The position numbers were made by a program, and so were the translations under genes. From the NCBI RefSeq assembly GCF_002950945.1, contig NZ_CP012673.1:992001-1056000 (forward strand): 64,000 nucleotides of DNA. Direction: 5' to 3'. This document shows positions 54,839 to 63,528 of this stretch, in pieces. Every line of letters begins with the position of its first letter. Position 1 is the stretch's first letter. A model generated the notes under the pieces. It was not told where the DNA came from and searched no databases. It saw nothing but the letters and a program-made list of their open reading frames with translations. The stretch is from Sorangium cellulosum (GTDB lineage: Bacteria > Myxococcota_A > Polyangia > Polyangiales > Polyangiaceae).

Positions 54839-56782
54839 ATGGGGAATGAGAGGCCGATGCTCGCGGATCCTGCGATGACGCTGACCCACCTGGCAGGACA
54901 GTGGCTGGGGCCGTTCCAGCTGATCCAGCTGCTCGGCACCGGCGCGATGGGCGTCGTGTACCTGGCCAGGGACAGCGTCCTCCAGCGCGACGTCGCGGTG
55001 AAGCTCATCGCCAAGGGGAGCGGCGAGACCGACACCGAGCGGCGCGACCGCTTCCTGCGCGAGGCGCGCGCGGCCGCGCGGCTCCTCCACCCCAACGTGG
55101 TGCAGATCTTCCAGGTCGGCGAGGACGAGGACGTCCGCTTCATCGCGATGGAGTACGTCCATGGGCTGACCACCGCGCAGGCGGCGAAGCAGCACGGCGG
55201 CCGGCTGCCGGAGCAGTTCGGGATCGAGAAGATGCGCGAGGCCGCGGCGGCGCTCGAGCTGGCGGCCTCGTTCGGCATCACCCACCGCGACATCAAGCCC
55301 GCGAACCTGCTGCTCACCGCGTCGGGGACGCTCAAGATCGCGGACTTCGGCCTGGCGTCGCACCCGGGGAGCGGCAGCGGCGCCCTCGGGGCCAGCGCCG
55401 CCGCGCGCACGCTGGAGGGCACGCCGTTCTACATGAGCCCCGAGCAGTGGACGGGCCAGGACATCGCGCCCCCCTCGGACATCTACAGCCTCGGCTGCAC
55501 CTTCTACCACCTGCTCGTCGGCAGGACGCCCTACTCGGCGAGGGACCTCGCCGGCTGCTTCCAGGCGCACTGCCACGCGGCCGTCCCGGATCCGAAGCTG
55601 GCGATGCCGGACATCGACCCGCTGCTCGCGGAGCTCCTGCGCCGCTGCATGTCGAAGAAGCCCCAGGAGCGGCCGTCCGCCGCCCACATCGTGGCGTTCC
55701 TCGAGGACATGCTCATGCTCCGGCGCAGCAGCGTCCGGCCCCGGGAGCTGCCGGAGCCGAGGAACTCGCCCCTAGGCTCGGTCGATCTCTCCGAGCGGAT
55801 CAGCCAGCTCTCGCTCCAGCCGCGGGGCTCGGTGCCCCCGCCGACGGGCTCGGTGCCCCCGCCGACGGGCTCGCTGGCCACGCCGACGGGCACGATCCTG
55901 GTGAGCAGCTCGAGCGCGCTCGCGAGCTCCACCGGGCAATACGGCTACCGCGAGCACTTCGGCCTGACCGGGTATCCCTTCAGCGACATCCGGCAGCCGA
56001 GCTTCTTCTGGGACGCGGGCCCTTACGCCTGGATCCTGAGGACCCTGGCGTCGCAGATCGTCGCCGGGCAGCGGCCGGCGATCCTCGTGGGCGAGCCGGG
56101 GAGCGGCCGGACCTTCGTGTGCGAGATGATCAAGAACAAGGTGCCCCGCATCCACGTCTTCACGGTGGAGCCGCAGCTGCTCTTCGCGACGCGGCCGCTC
56201 GTGGCCCTGTGCAGGCAGGTGGGGGCGACGGGCGTCTCCCCGAACCTGGGCCAGCAGTTCCTCGTCGACGCGTTCCTCGGGCAGGCGCTCCTCCGGGCGG
56301 GGACGGACGCGATCGCGGTCATGGTGGTCGACGGCGTCGATCCGGACGATCACGAGCTCCTGACGGAGCTCCACGACATCCTCCGCTGCGCCCCGCCGGG
56401 CCGCCTCTCGATGATCCTGGTGGGCGCCCCGGATCTCCCCTCGAGCCTCGCGTCGAACGGCGCGCCGCGCGAGCTCTACTCCGGCGCGCAATCGCTCCTG
56501 CTCCCCGGCATGACGCAGCAGGAGATGATCGAGTACATCGACTTCAGGATGCGGTCGGTCGGGGGAAGCGGGCGAGGCCTCAAGCTCGACGTCGCGTCGC
56601 AGCAGCTGCTCCACGCGAGGAGCGGCGGCAGCCCGAAGCTCATCAACATCTTCTGCCACAACGCGTTGACGCTCGCCGCGCTCCAGGGCGAGCCCGAGGT
56701 GGGCCTCTCCTCCATCCGCCTCGGGATGAAGAGCAAGAGCTACCTCAACGCCGAAGCCGCCGCGAACCTCCTCCGAGGCTGA
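54839..56782 (+). CDS. Serine/threonine kinase fused to an ExeA/GspA-like ATPase domain
   Basis: 647 residues from ATG 54839. The kinase domain (about 25-290) has GTGAMGVVY, Lys in VAVKLIAK, catalytic HRDIKPANLL, DFG and the activation-segment YMSPEQW. A Ser/Pro/Gly-rich linker (about 300-370) has GSVPPPT repeats. The remainder (about 375-640) starts YREHFGLTGYPFSDI, the signature of ExeA/GspA AAA-type ATPases, which help assemble type II secretion. Its Walker A is GEPGSGRT at 418-425, with Arg replacing the invariant Lys, and the Walker B region reads MVVDGVDPDD. The ATPase may therefore be inactive and serve in binding only. The gene follows the double-globin gene by 65 bases. Confidence 0.86.
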   Translation: MGNERPMLADPAMTLTHLAGQWLGPFQLIQLLGTGAMGVVYLARDSVLQRDVAVKLIAKGSGETDTERRDRFLREARAAARLLHPNVVQIFQVGEDEDVRFIAMEYVHGLTTAQAAKQHGGRLPEQFGIEKMREAAAALELAASFGITHRDIKPANLLLTASGTLKIADFGLASHPGSGSGALGASAAARTLEGTPFYMSPEQWTGQDIAPPSDIYSLGCTFYHLLVGRTPYSARDLAGCFQAHCHAAVPDPKLAMPDIDPLLAELLRRCMSKKPQERPSAAHIVAFLEDMLMLRRSSVRPRELPEPRNSPLGSVDLSERISQLSLQPRGSVPPPTGSVPPPTGSLATPTGTILVSSSSALASSTGQYGYREHFGLTGYPFSDIRQPSFFWDAGPYAWILRTLASQIVAGQRPAILVGEPGSGRTFVCEMIKNKVPRIHVFTVEPQLLFATRPLVALCRQVGATGVSPNLGQQFLVDAFLGQALLRAGTDAIAVMVVDGVDPDDHELLTELHDILRCAPPGRLSMILVGAPDLPSSLASNGAPRELYSGAQSLLLPGMTQQEMIEYIDFRMRSVGGSGRGLKLDVASQQLLHARSGGSPKLINIFCHNALTLAALQGEPEVGLSSIRLGMKSKSYLNAEAAANLLRG

Positions 56783-57126
56783 CCACCCGCGCACCCCTCG
56801 GTGAGCCCATCTGCCGCGCCGTCCGCGGACGGCGATAGCGGCGCTGCGCTCGCGTGTGCCGCTGCGTGCCATCCGGGCGCGACCCTGACAGAGCTGTCCC
56901 GGAGCGCGTCGCCGACATCGACCTTCACGCGCGCGAGCGCGACCCACGAGGGCGCGATTTCCCGCGCGATCCCGCGGCGCGCCGCTGCGCGCGGCGGGCG
57001 GGGCCCCTCGCCGAGTCGTAATCGTGCCGCGTCCCCCGGCGGCACGTCGCTTGCTCGATAATGCAGGTTCTCGAGTCGGGCGATCGGGTCTTTGGCACTT
57101 TCGGTTCACCACGGAGGCATGGCTGC
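56783..57126. other. Intergenic region
   Basis: About 340 bases before the lysyl oxidase-like gene. No repeat, RNA gene or credible protein is visible; an overlapping frame on the plus strand lacks protein character. TTTGGCACTTTCGGTTCACC near its end was examined as a sigma-54 promoter and rejected. Confidence 0.4.
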
Positions 57127-58623
57127 ATGAAGCTGACGAGACTTGCGGTACTGGCGACGATGACCTTGGCGGGGTGCTCGGGCGCGCCGGCGGGGGAGGA
57201 GGAGACGGTCGGGGAGGTCGAGCTGAACCTCCTCGGCTTCGCCCCGTCGGGCAACCAGTACCGTCTTCGCGACGCGACGGTCATGGTCCAGGGGCCCGAG
57301 AGCACGTTGTTCTTCAACACCGAGGACGACCCGAACCGCTTCAGCCTGAGCGCGGCGGTGCCCGCGGGCAGCTACTTCACCTGGCTGCAGGAGGGCTGGC
57401 GCCTCGAGCGGCTGAGCGGCGGCGCGCCGCAGACGGTCGAGGCCGAGCTGCTCTCACCGAACCCCACCTACTTCGACGTGTTCCCGCAGCAGAGCACCCC
57501 CGTCGTGCTCCGCTTCCGCACCGGCGGCGATGATGTCAGCATGAACCAGGGCTCGTTCGATATCGTCATCGACGTGGAGGAGGGGCCGTCCGAGACGACG
57601 CTCTGCCGCGACGACAGCGAGTGCGCCGCGGGGCAGACCTGCTGTCTGGCGGGCTTCCTCGGCACCTGCACGAGCCTCGAGGCGGGCGAGGTGTGCCCGC
57701 TGCCCGACCTGACGGTCTCGGCCGACGTGGCGCAGTCGAGCCTCTTCATCAACCGCCAGTTCTTCGCCGCCGACAGCTGCGCGATCGCGGAGAGCTGCGT
57801 CGACGCCCCGGGGGATCGCCGCCTGCTCAACTTCTCGACGCAGACGCCGAACATCGGCGAGGCCGACATGGTGCTCGGCAATCCGCTCGACGTGCAGGAC
57901 TTCGAGTTCTCCTCGTGCCACGGCCATTACCATTTCGAGGGGTATGCGAGGTACGAGCTCGTCGATCTCATCGGCAATGTCGTCGCGACCGGCCACAAGC
58001 AGGCGTTCTGCCTGCTCGACAGCTCGCCGGTGGGCATCCCGGGCTCGCCGTCCACGCCCCGTTACCATTGCGAGTTCCAGGGGATCCAGCGCGGCTGGAG
58101 CGACGTCTACGGCGCCGGCCTCGATTGCCAGTGGGTCGACATCACCGACGTCCCCAGCGGCGACTATGCGCTCCGCATCATGATCAACCCCGATCAGACG
58201 CTGCCGGAGAGCGATTACAGCAACAACACGATCGAGGTCCCGGTGTTCATCCCGTCGGACGGCTCGACGGGCGGCCCGACGGATCCGCTCTCGCCCTGCC
58301 CCTCGGGCATCAGCGGCGCCGGCCGCGACTGCGGCTGGTCCATCGCGGAGGGCGCCCAGAGCCTCTCGTGCGAGCCGGGGGCGCAGGTCACGGTGGGCTG
58401 CGGCTGCGGGACCGGCGGCGCCTGCGTCGGCGACCCGATGATCCGCGTCTGCGAGGGGGCCGAGGGGTGCACCCTGGGCACCGCCCTCGCCGACGTGGAC
58501 GACACCTGCGGTCGTTGCCCGGAGACGATGTTCACCTGCCCCGAGAGCGGCTCCTACACGGTGCTCGTGGCGCCGTTCGGCTCGTTCTCCTCGGCCACGT
58601 GCCAGGTCGCCGTCGCCCCGTGA
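57127..58623 (+). CDS. Lysyl oxidase-like lipoprotein
   Basis: 498 residues from ATG 57127, preceded by GGAGG nine bases upstream. The lipobox is TLAGC (Cys about 17). The central region (about 255-385) is strikingly like animal lysyl oxidase: copper histidines in CHGHYH (265, 267, 269), the cofactor Lys in GHKQAFCLLD (291) and the cofactor Tyr in DVYGAGLDCQWVDITDV (328), then INPDQTLPESDYSNN. These residues form the lysine tyrosylquinone cofactor and copper site in the animal enzyme, so copper-dependent amine oxidation of Lys side chains or small amines is likely. N-terminal ~190 residues are a beta domain, and the C-terminus has a Cys-rich domain. It should act outside the cytoplasm. Confidence 0.85.
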   Translation: MKLTRLAVLATMTLAGCSGAPAGEEETVGEVELNLLGFAPSGNQYRLRDATVMVQGPESTLFFNTEDDPNRFSLSAAVPAGSYFTWLQEGWRLERLSGGAPQTVEAELLSPNPTYFDVFPQQSTPVVLRFRTGGDDVSMNQGSFDIVIDVEEGPSETTLCRDDSECAAGQTCCLAGFLGTCTSLEAGEVCPLPDLTVSADVAQSSLFINRQFFAADSCAIAESCVDAPGDRRLLNFSTQTPNIGEADMVLGNPLDVQDFEFSSCHGHYHFEGYARYELVDLIGNVVATGHKQAFCLLDSSPVGIPGSPSTPRYHCEFQGIQRGWSDVYGAGLDCQWVDITDVPSGDYALRIMINPDQTLPESDYSNNTIEVPVFIPSDGSTGGPTDPLSPCPSGISGAGRDCGWSIAEGAQSLSCEPGAQVTVGCGCGTGGACVGDPMIRVCEGAEGCTLGTALADVDDTCGRCPETMFTCPESGSYTVLVAPFGSFSSATCQVAVAP

Positions 58624-58699
58624 CCCGCCGTGTGTAGAAGCGCCGGCCGCGCGGCAGGTGGCCGCGCGGCCGGCTCCGGCCGCGCCCGAGCTCAACCGA

Positions 58700-59380
58700 T
58701 CAGTCTGTCCATTGATGGGTTTCTTCCGGCCTGCCGCCGAACGTGGCGATCGGGACGGTCCAGGTGCGTGGCCGCCGATCGCTGCGCACGTACTCGCGCA
58801 CGCCGTCGGCCGCGAAGAACGCGTTCACCGCGCGGTAGAGCTCCGGGAACTCCTTGAGGAGCCCGGTGTGCACGGGGAGGATGGACTCCAGGGCATAGGC
58901 CATGGCCGCGTCGGCCATGGTGTAGCGGCCGGGGAGGACCCAGTGCTCTGCGTCGGCGCGCGTGCGGAGGAAATAGGCCTCGAGGAGCTCGAGCTTCTTG
59001 CCCGTGGCGGAGCGATGGTCGGCGCGGAGCTCGTGGAAGCGCGGATTCCAGAAGAGCGCCGCGAGATCCAGGTAGAGCTCGCTGGCCGTATCGGCCACCT
59101 CGTCGACGCGCGCGTTCTCCTCGAGCGTCTCGCCGTAGAGGCCGAGCTTGCGCGCCACATACCGGGTGATCGCCACGGACTGGCAAAGGGTGAACACCCC
59201 GTCCTCCAGCACGGGCAGCTGCCCGAACGGCGTACAGCTCAGGATGCGCTCCTTGCCTTCCGGCCCCATCCACTTCTCCAGGGGGACGGCCTCGATATCA
59301 TAACGCGCACCGACCATCTCCATCATGAGCCGCGCGGGCTCGATCCGGCCGCGCGCGGAGAAGTAAATCAGCTTCATCAT
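58700..59380 (-). CDS. Glutathione S-transferase
   Basis: 226 residues. The N-terminal thioredoxin-like domain reads KLIYFSARGRIEPARLMMEM, with the catalytic Tyr at about 6, and the glutathione-binding FGQLPVLEDG and LCQSVAITRYVARKLGLYG follow. The C-terminal helical domain begins near 85. It resembles sigma/prostaglandin-D-synthase-like GSTs of bacteria. ATG at 59377 is equally possible; GGA lies closer to optimal spacing from that one. It stands alone between an exported oxidase and a lysozyme-like gene. Confidence 0.86.
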   Translation of the reverse strand: MMKLIYFSARGRIEPARLMMEMVGARYDIEAVPLEKWMGPEGKERILSCTPFGQLPVLEDGVFTLCQSVAITRYVARKLGLYGETLEENARVDEVADTASELYLDLAALFWNPRFHELRADHRSATGKKLELLEAYFLRTRADAEHWVLPGRYTMADAAMAYALESILPVHTGLLKEFPELYRAVNAFFAADGVREYVRSDRRPRTWTVPIATFGGRPEETHQWTD

Positions 59381-59462
59381 CGTCCTTTCTCTGGGTTGAC
59401 GCTGCGACTCTACAGCGCTTCGCGCCGGACGAGCACCCCGTCGTTCCCTGGTCGACCAGCTG

Positions 59463-60098
59463 CTAGCTGTCGTTTCCGGCTCCTGCGGGGGCCGGCGCGC
59501 TCGGCGGAGCGACCGGAGCGGGCTTCTGCGCCGACGCGAGGACCTCCGCGTCCGTCATCGGCGAGCGCGCGACCCTCTGCGCGCGTCCGATGCGCGCTCG
59601 CGACAGGCGATCGTTGACGATGCACCTGCCGCGCGTGTACGCGCTGAGCCGGTCGCGCGGGTCCTGCTTGCGGCACGCGCCGAAGGAGCCCCTGATCAGC
59701 CGGAGCCCCGCGCGAAAGCACTTCTCGCGGTCCGACACGAGGTCCTCGTGCGTCCACCCCTCCGGCGTCTTGCCGGCTCCCACGCGGATCTGGAGCAGGC
59801 AGGAGTCGGTCCCCGAGCCGCGCGCGAGCTTCCCCAGGCCGAGATCGACGTCGCGGCGGAAGCCGCTCTCATAGGACGCGATCGCCAGGAGCAGCGCCAT
59901 CGTCTCCGCACGCCCGCGCGGGCCGCCGAAGAGCGGCTTCAATTCAGGATCATACGCCACCTTGGCCGCCGCGCGCGCGATCTCCTGGTAGCGCGCGCGG
60001 CCCTGCTCGGGCGTCTCGATCGCGTCCTTGATTAAGCTCAATCCGGGCGGGGCCCATGTCACCATGAGTCCGACAGCCCACGCGATAATCGTATCCAT
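59463..60098 (-). CDS. Putative lysozyme-like / lytic transglycosylase domain protein
   Basis: 211 residues from ATG 60098. A hydrophobic N-terminus (MDTIIAWAVGLMVTWAPPG) could be a signal or anchor. The segment LLLAIASYESGFRRDVD carries the Glu-Ser pair typical of the SLT/lysozyme catalytic helix. GTDSCLLQIRV and DREKCFRAGLRLI with two Cys, then SAYTRGRC, are also consistent with that fold. It would cleave peptidoglycan in the periplasm. The C-terminus is Ala/Pro-rich. Assignment is tentative, as only short motifs support it. Confidence 0.6.
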   Translation of the reverse strand: MDTIIAWAVGLMVTWAPPGLSLIKDAIETPEQGRARYQEIARAAAKVAYDPELKPLFGGPRGRAETMALLLAIASYESGFRRDVDLGLGKLARGSGTDSCLLQIRVGAGKTPEGWTHEDLVSDREKCFRAGLRLIRGSFGACRKQDPRDRLSAYTRGRCIVNDRLSRARIGRAQRVARSPMTDAEVLASAQKPAPVAPPSAPAPAGAGNDS

Positions 60099-60424
60099 TG
60101 GCCTATGTAAGGTCGTAGATTCTCGCGGCGTCAAGCAATTCGGCCAGCCTTACTGGTATTATCGTCGTGTATTGTACGACCGAATGCCGCCCAGCGCGCA
60201 CGATAACGTCCTCGTCAAATTGGCAATCGTGCGGAAAGTGGTACGCGGTGCGCAATGGTTTACGCACCGGAGTCGTATGGCGCGCTCATCGCGGCGGCCT
60301 GCGCGGCGGCTTGGGTGATGGATTCGATGCTTGCGCTCGTCCGGAGAGCGACTGGCCATCTCCGGTGAGGTGGTGAGGCGCTGCAGGCGGCGCGCTCCCG
60401 GGGGGGCGGCGGAGGCGGCGCCGG
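60099..60424. other. Intergenic region, less GC-rich
   Basis: About 325 bases, noticeably more A/T than the neighbours. A small inverted repeat GTCGT ... ACGAC spans 60164-60180 and could be an operator, but this is weak. It lies upstream of the lysozyme-like gene and past the 3' end of the MFS gene; no gene is called. Confidence 0.45.
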
Positions 60425-61708
60425 TCACGCCGCGCGCTCGGCGCCCTCTTCGGCGGTCGGGCGCACGTCTTCGAGCCGGTCCACGGCGCGCAGCTCGGGG
60501 AACAGCCGCGACCAGAGGAGCACGACCGAGATCGTCCCGACGCCGCCGAACACCACGGCCGGCACGGTGCCGACGAGCGAGGCCAGGGTGCCCGACTCGA
60601 ACTCTCCGAGCTCGTTCGACGCGCCGACGAACACCATGTTGACGGCGCTGACGCGCCCGCGCACCTCGGGGGGCGTGGCGAGCTGCTCCAGGGTCATCCG
60701 CACGACGACGCTCACCATGTCGGCGGCGCCGAGCACGGTGAGCGCGGCGAGCGAGAGGTAGAAGCTCTGCGACAGGCCGAAGGCGATCGTGGCGAGCCCG
60801 AAGACGCCGACGCTGAAGAGCATCTTCGGCCCGGCGTGGCGCGTGATCGGCCGGAACGCGAGGAGCACGGCCATGAGGCCCGCGCCGACCGCGGGCGCGG
60901 CGCGCAGGAAGCCGAGCCCGCGCGAGCCGACGTGGAGCACGTCGGCGGCGTAGGCGGGCAGCAGCGCGACCGCGCCGCCCAGGAAGACGGCCATGAAGTC
61001 GAGCGAGATGGCCCCGAGGAGGAGCTTCTTCCGGGCGACGTAGCGCAGCCCGGCGAGCGCCGTGGCCAGCGACGGCGGCCGCTTCTCCATGCGGCCGGTG
61101 CGCACCCGCACGGCCAGGATGCCGGCGCTCGCGGCGGCCAGCGCGACGCCCGCGGTCAGGTAGACGGGCGCGGGCGCTCCCCAGGCGCCGTAGAGCAGGC
61201 CGCCGAGGCTCGGGCCGCCGATCGCGCCGACCTGCCAGAGCGTCGACTGCCACGTGGCGGCGTTCTGGAAGTGGGCCGTGGGTACCAGCGCGGGCAGGAG
61301 CGACGAGCCGGCGGGCCCCTGGAAGGCGCGCGCGGTGCCGATGAGCACGAGGGTTCCGTAGATCGCCGGGAGGCTCGGGCTGGGCGAGCGGGCGATGAAG
61401 AACAGCGCGAGCGACGCGAGCGACAGGGTGAGGTAACAAAGGACGAGGATCCCGCGGCGATCGAAGCGATCCGCGGCGTGCCCGGCGACGAGGGACAGCC
61501 CCGCCACGGGGACGAACTGCGCGAGCCCCACGTACCCGAGCGCGAGCGGGCTGCGGGTGAGGCTGTAAATTTGAAACCCTACGGCAACCGACTGCATCTG
61601 GAACGCCACCGTGGCGAGCAGGCGGGCGGGCGCGTACACGCGAAAATCGCGCGATTTGAAGGCGTCGAAGGGCGACTTGGGCGTCTCGGCGGGGGGGGAG
61701 GCGGTCAT
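60425..61708 (-). CDS. MFS transporter (MdfA/Bcr-like or enterobactin-exporter type)
   Basis: 427 residues from ATG 61708; a longer frame from 61924 is not protein-like at the N-terminus. About twelve membrane helices. The segment between helices 2 and 3 has GHAADRFDRRGILVL (motif A form GxxxDRxxRR), placing it in the major facilitator superfamily. Its layout is like the EntS/DHA3 group (FQGPAGSSLLPALVP, SALWQ-like QSTLWQVGAIGGPSLGG). It probably exports a small molecule or drug. It is upstream of no evident partner gene. Confidence 0.88.
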   Translation of the reverse strand: MTASPPAETPKSPFDAFKSRDFRVYAPARLLATVAFQMQSVAVGFQIYSLTRSPLALGYVGLAQFVPVAGLSLVAGHAADRFDRRGILVLCYLTLSLASLALFFIARSPSPSLPAIYGTLVLIGTARAFQGPAGSSLLPALVPTAHFQNAATWQSTLWQVGAIGGPSLGGLLYGAWGAPAPVYLTAGVALAAASAGILAVRVRTGRMEKRPPSLATALAGLRYVARKKLLLGAISLDFMAVFLGGAVALLPAYAADVLHVGSRGLGFLRAAPAVGAGLMAVLLAFRPITRHAGPKMLFSVGVFGLATIAFGLSQSFYLSLAALTVLGAADMVSVVVRMTLEQLATPPEVRGRVSAVNMVFVGASNELGEFESGTLASLVGTVPAVVFGGVGTISVVLLWSRLFPELRAVDRLEDVRPTAEEGAERAA

Positions 61709-61864
61709 GAACGCGTCCGGAGAGCGTTCATGGCGCATTCCGGCGGGGGCTGCCAGGGCGGGAGTCCCTCCAGCGCGGGCGCATGACAGGCTGCACCGAT
61801 GTTCGCGTTTCCTTGACGCAGAAGCTGGCGTTCTGGGCGGGATCCGTGGTAATCGGCGGCCGCC

Positions 61865-62077
61865 ATGATGACGATCCAGGAAAACGACACGTCGCCGGGA
61901 CCGGCGCGCGACCTCGCCGAACACGCGCGGCGCGCCTGGACGCTCTTGGGGAGCCGCTCGCGTCGCGGCCGCGACGGGCGGCGCGAGGACGACGATGACG
62001 ACGATATGCCGCGGCCCAACGCGATCATCACCTTGTTTCCGCTGCTGGGGCTGGGGGCCGCGCCGCTGCCTGCCTGA
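61865..62077 (+). CDS. Small hypothetical protein (doubtful)
   Basis: 70 residues, beginning MMTIQENDTSPGPARDLAEH and containing an Asp run (DDDDDD) before a hydrophobic end (NAIITLFPLLGLG). No ribosome binding site stands out. The short helical N-terminus looks like a real protein, but the frame is too small to be sure. It lies divergent from the MFS gene. Confidence 0.3.
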   Translation: MMTIQENDTSPGPARDLAEHARRAWTLLGSRSRRGRDGRREDDDDDDMPRPNAIITLFPLLGLGAAPLPA

Positions 62078-62202
62078 GGAGGCGTGCGTCGCCGTCGCGC
62101 GCGGGGCGCGTGACGTGGCGTGTCTGCGTCACGAGGGGGGCGTTGGCGTGAGATAACGGGTCGGCTCGCGGGGCGGGCTGGGGAGGTGATGCCCAGCCGA
62201 AC

Positions 62203-62460
62203 GCGCCGGCGGGTGGGTCCGCGCTCGCCGACGTGGCGCGGGTGGGCGCTGGCCATCCGCCAAGACCGGGACGAGGGGGCTTGCGCCGGGGACACCGCCC
62301 GGCATGTCTCCCTTCGGGCCTTGATGACTGAGACGTTATGGTGCGCGCCACACGAGGCGCGCCTGGGGCGTGTCGCCTCCTTTGGGCTTATGGCACCTCG
62401 GTCGGTGCTCGACGCGCCCACCCGCGCCACGTCGGCGAGCGCGGACCCACCCGCCGGCGC
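62203..62460 (+). repeat. Palindromic element, copy 2 (164-bp core with private 47-bp inverted repeat)
   Basis: Positions 62203-62249 are perfectly complementary to 62414-62460 (47 of 47). They enclose a 164-base core aligned to copy 1 over its full length (conserved blocks CACCGCCCGGCATGTCTC, ACGTTATGGTGCGCGCC, GGCGCGCCTG, CTTATGGCACCTCG, TCGGTGCT). The internal hairpin GCGCGCC ... GGCGCGC has loop ACACGA here and TCATAA in copy 1. The arms differ from those of copy 1. It lies 67 bases past the gluQ stop, on the opposite strand relative to that gene. Confidence 0.85.
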
Positions 62461-62527
62461 TCGCGTTGGACATCGGAAGAAGGGGAGGACGGCGGTCAAC
62501 ACGCCGGCCGGGCAGCGCGGACAATCC

Positions 62528-63451
62528 TTACGGCACCGGGGTCAACTGGAGCGCGCCGTCGCGCCAGCGCACGACGCGGTCGGCCGTCGCCACACGCGAC
62601 CAGGTGAAGTCGCGGAGCAGCTCCGCTGGCGTGCACGGCTCCGGACGGTCCAGCAGGCCAACACAGCAGGCGAGCGCGCCGCAGAGCTCGGGCGCGGCAC
62701 GGAGGAGACCCGCAGCACGCGCCGCGCCGTGTGTCTTCGCGAGCTTGCCGCCGCGCTCCTCCAGGAGGAGCAGGTGGTGCCGGTAGACGGGAGACGGGAG
62801 GCCAAGCAGCGCCTGAAGCGCGGACTGGGTGGCCGTGCTCGGCGCGATGTCGCGCCCGCGGACCACACGCGTGACCCCCGACGCGCCGTCGTCGACCACC
62901 ACCGCGAGCTGGTACGAGAACGCTCCGTCGCGCCGGCGGACCACCGGGTCGCCCATCGCGAGCGCAGGATCCTGCGAGAGATCGAGCCCGCCCTCGTCCA
63001 CAGGACGGAACACGCCGTCAGGGAGACGCGCCCGGATCGGCTCCACACTCGCGCGCCAGCCGCCCGGCGGCAACTCGCGGGCGCGCTCGCGGTTGTCGTA
63101 CGCGAAGCCGCCGTCCGGCGCGCGCCGGCCCGCCGCGCGCACCTCCTCGCGCGTGGCGGAGCTGGGGTAGAGAGCGCCGCGCGCCTCCAGCAGGTCCATC
63201 GCCGCCTCGTGGTGGGAACGCAACGTGTGCTGCTCGACGCGCTCGTCGAAATCCAGGCCCAGCCAGGCGAGATCCTCGGCGATGGAGCGCGCGAGCTCGG
63301 GACGAGAGCGGTCAGGATCGAGATCCTCCAGCCGGAGGATGAGCCGCGCGCCGCGCGACCGCGCGTCGAGCCAGGAGAGCAGCGCCGCGGCGAGCGTGCC
63401 GAGGTGAGCGGCCCCGGTCGTCGACGGGGCGAAACGGCAGACGTCGCTCAT
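62528..63451 (-). CDS. gluQ: Glutamyl-queuosine tRNA(Asp) synthetase, zinc ligands lost
   Basis: 307 residues, resembling the catalytic half of GluRS without an anticodon-binding domain. It transfers glutamate to queuosine in tRNA-Asp. The class I signature is in [14 protein letters not shown] (HIGH as HLGT), [11 protein letters not shown] is the family-specific run, and the KMSKS counterpart is KLAKTHGA. In typical GluQ-RS, CxC after the Tyr-Pro motif and a later Cys bind zinc; here the site reads [10 protein letters not shown], so the pair is absent, as in some other family members. The gene ends beside gltX, 77 bases apart on the same strand. Confidence 0.88.
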   Translation of the reverse strand: MSDVCRFAPSTTGAAHLGTLAAALLSWLDARSRGARLILRLEDLDPDRSRPELARSIAEDLAWLGLDFDERVEQHTLRSHHEAAMDLLEARGALYPSSATREEVRAAGRRAPDGGFAYDNRERARELPPGGWRASVEPIRARLPDGVFRPVDEGGLDLSQDPALAMGDPVVRRRDGAFSYQLAVVVDDGASGVTRVVRGRDIAPSTATQSALQALLGLPSPVYRHHLLLLEERGGKLAKTHGAARAAGLLRAAPELCGALACCVGLLDRPEPCTPAELLRDFTWSRVATADRVVRWRDGALQLTPVP

Positions 63452-63528
63452 CGATCTCCTCGCCGCCGCGGGCCGGGCGCCGCCCGTGGGCGGGCGCCGC
63501 CGCGGGCCGCGCGCCCGTCACCGGCCGA

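Noticed and set aside
57090..57115. Sigma-54 promoter before the lysyl oxidase gene (TTGGCACTTTCGGTTCACC)
   Set aside because: The -24 half fits (TGGCAC), but the -12 GC is replaced, so the essential second element is missing.
61705..62502. Minus-strand 265-residue frame over the second palindromic element
   Set aside because: It has no domain, is Arg/Pro/Ser-rich, and crosses the structured repeat. It is not conserved with copy 1.
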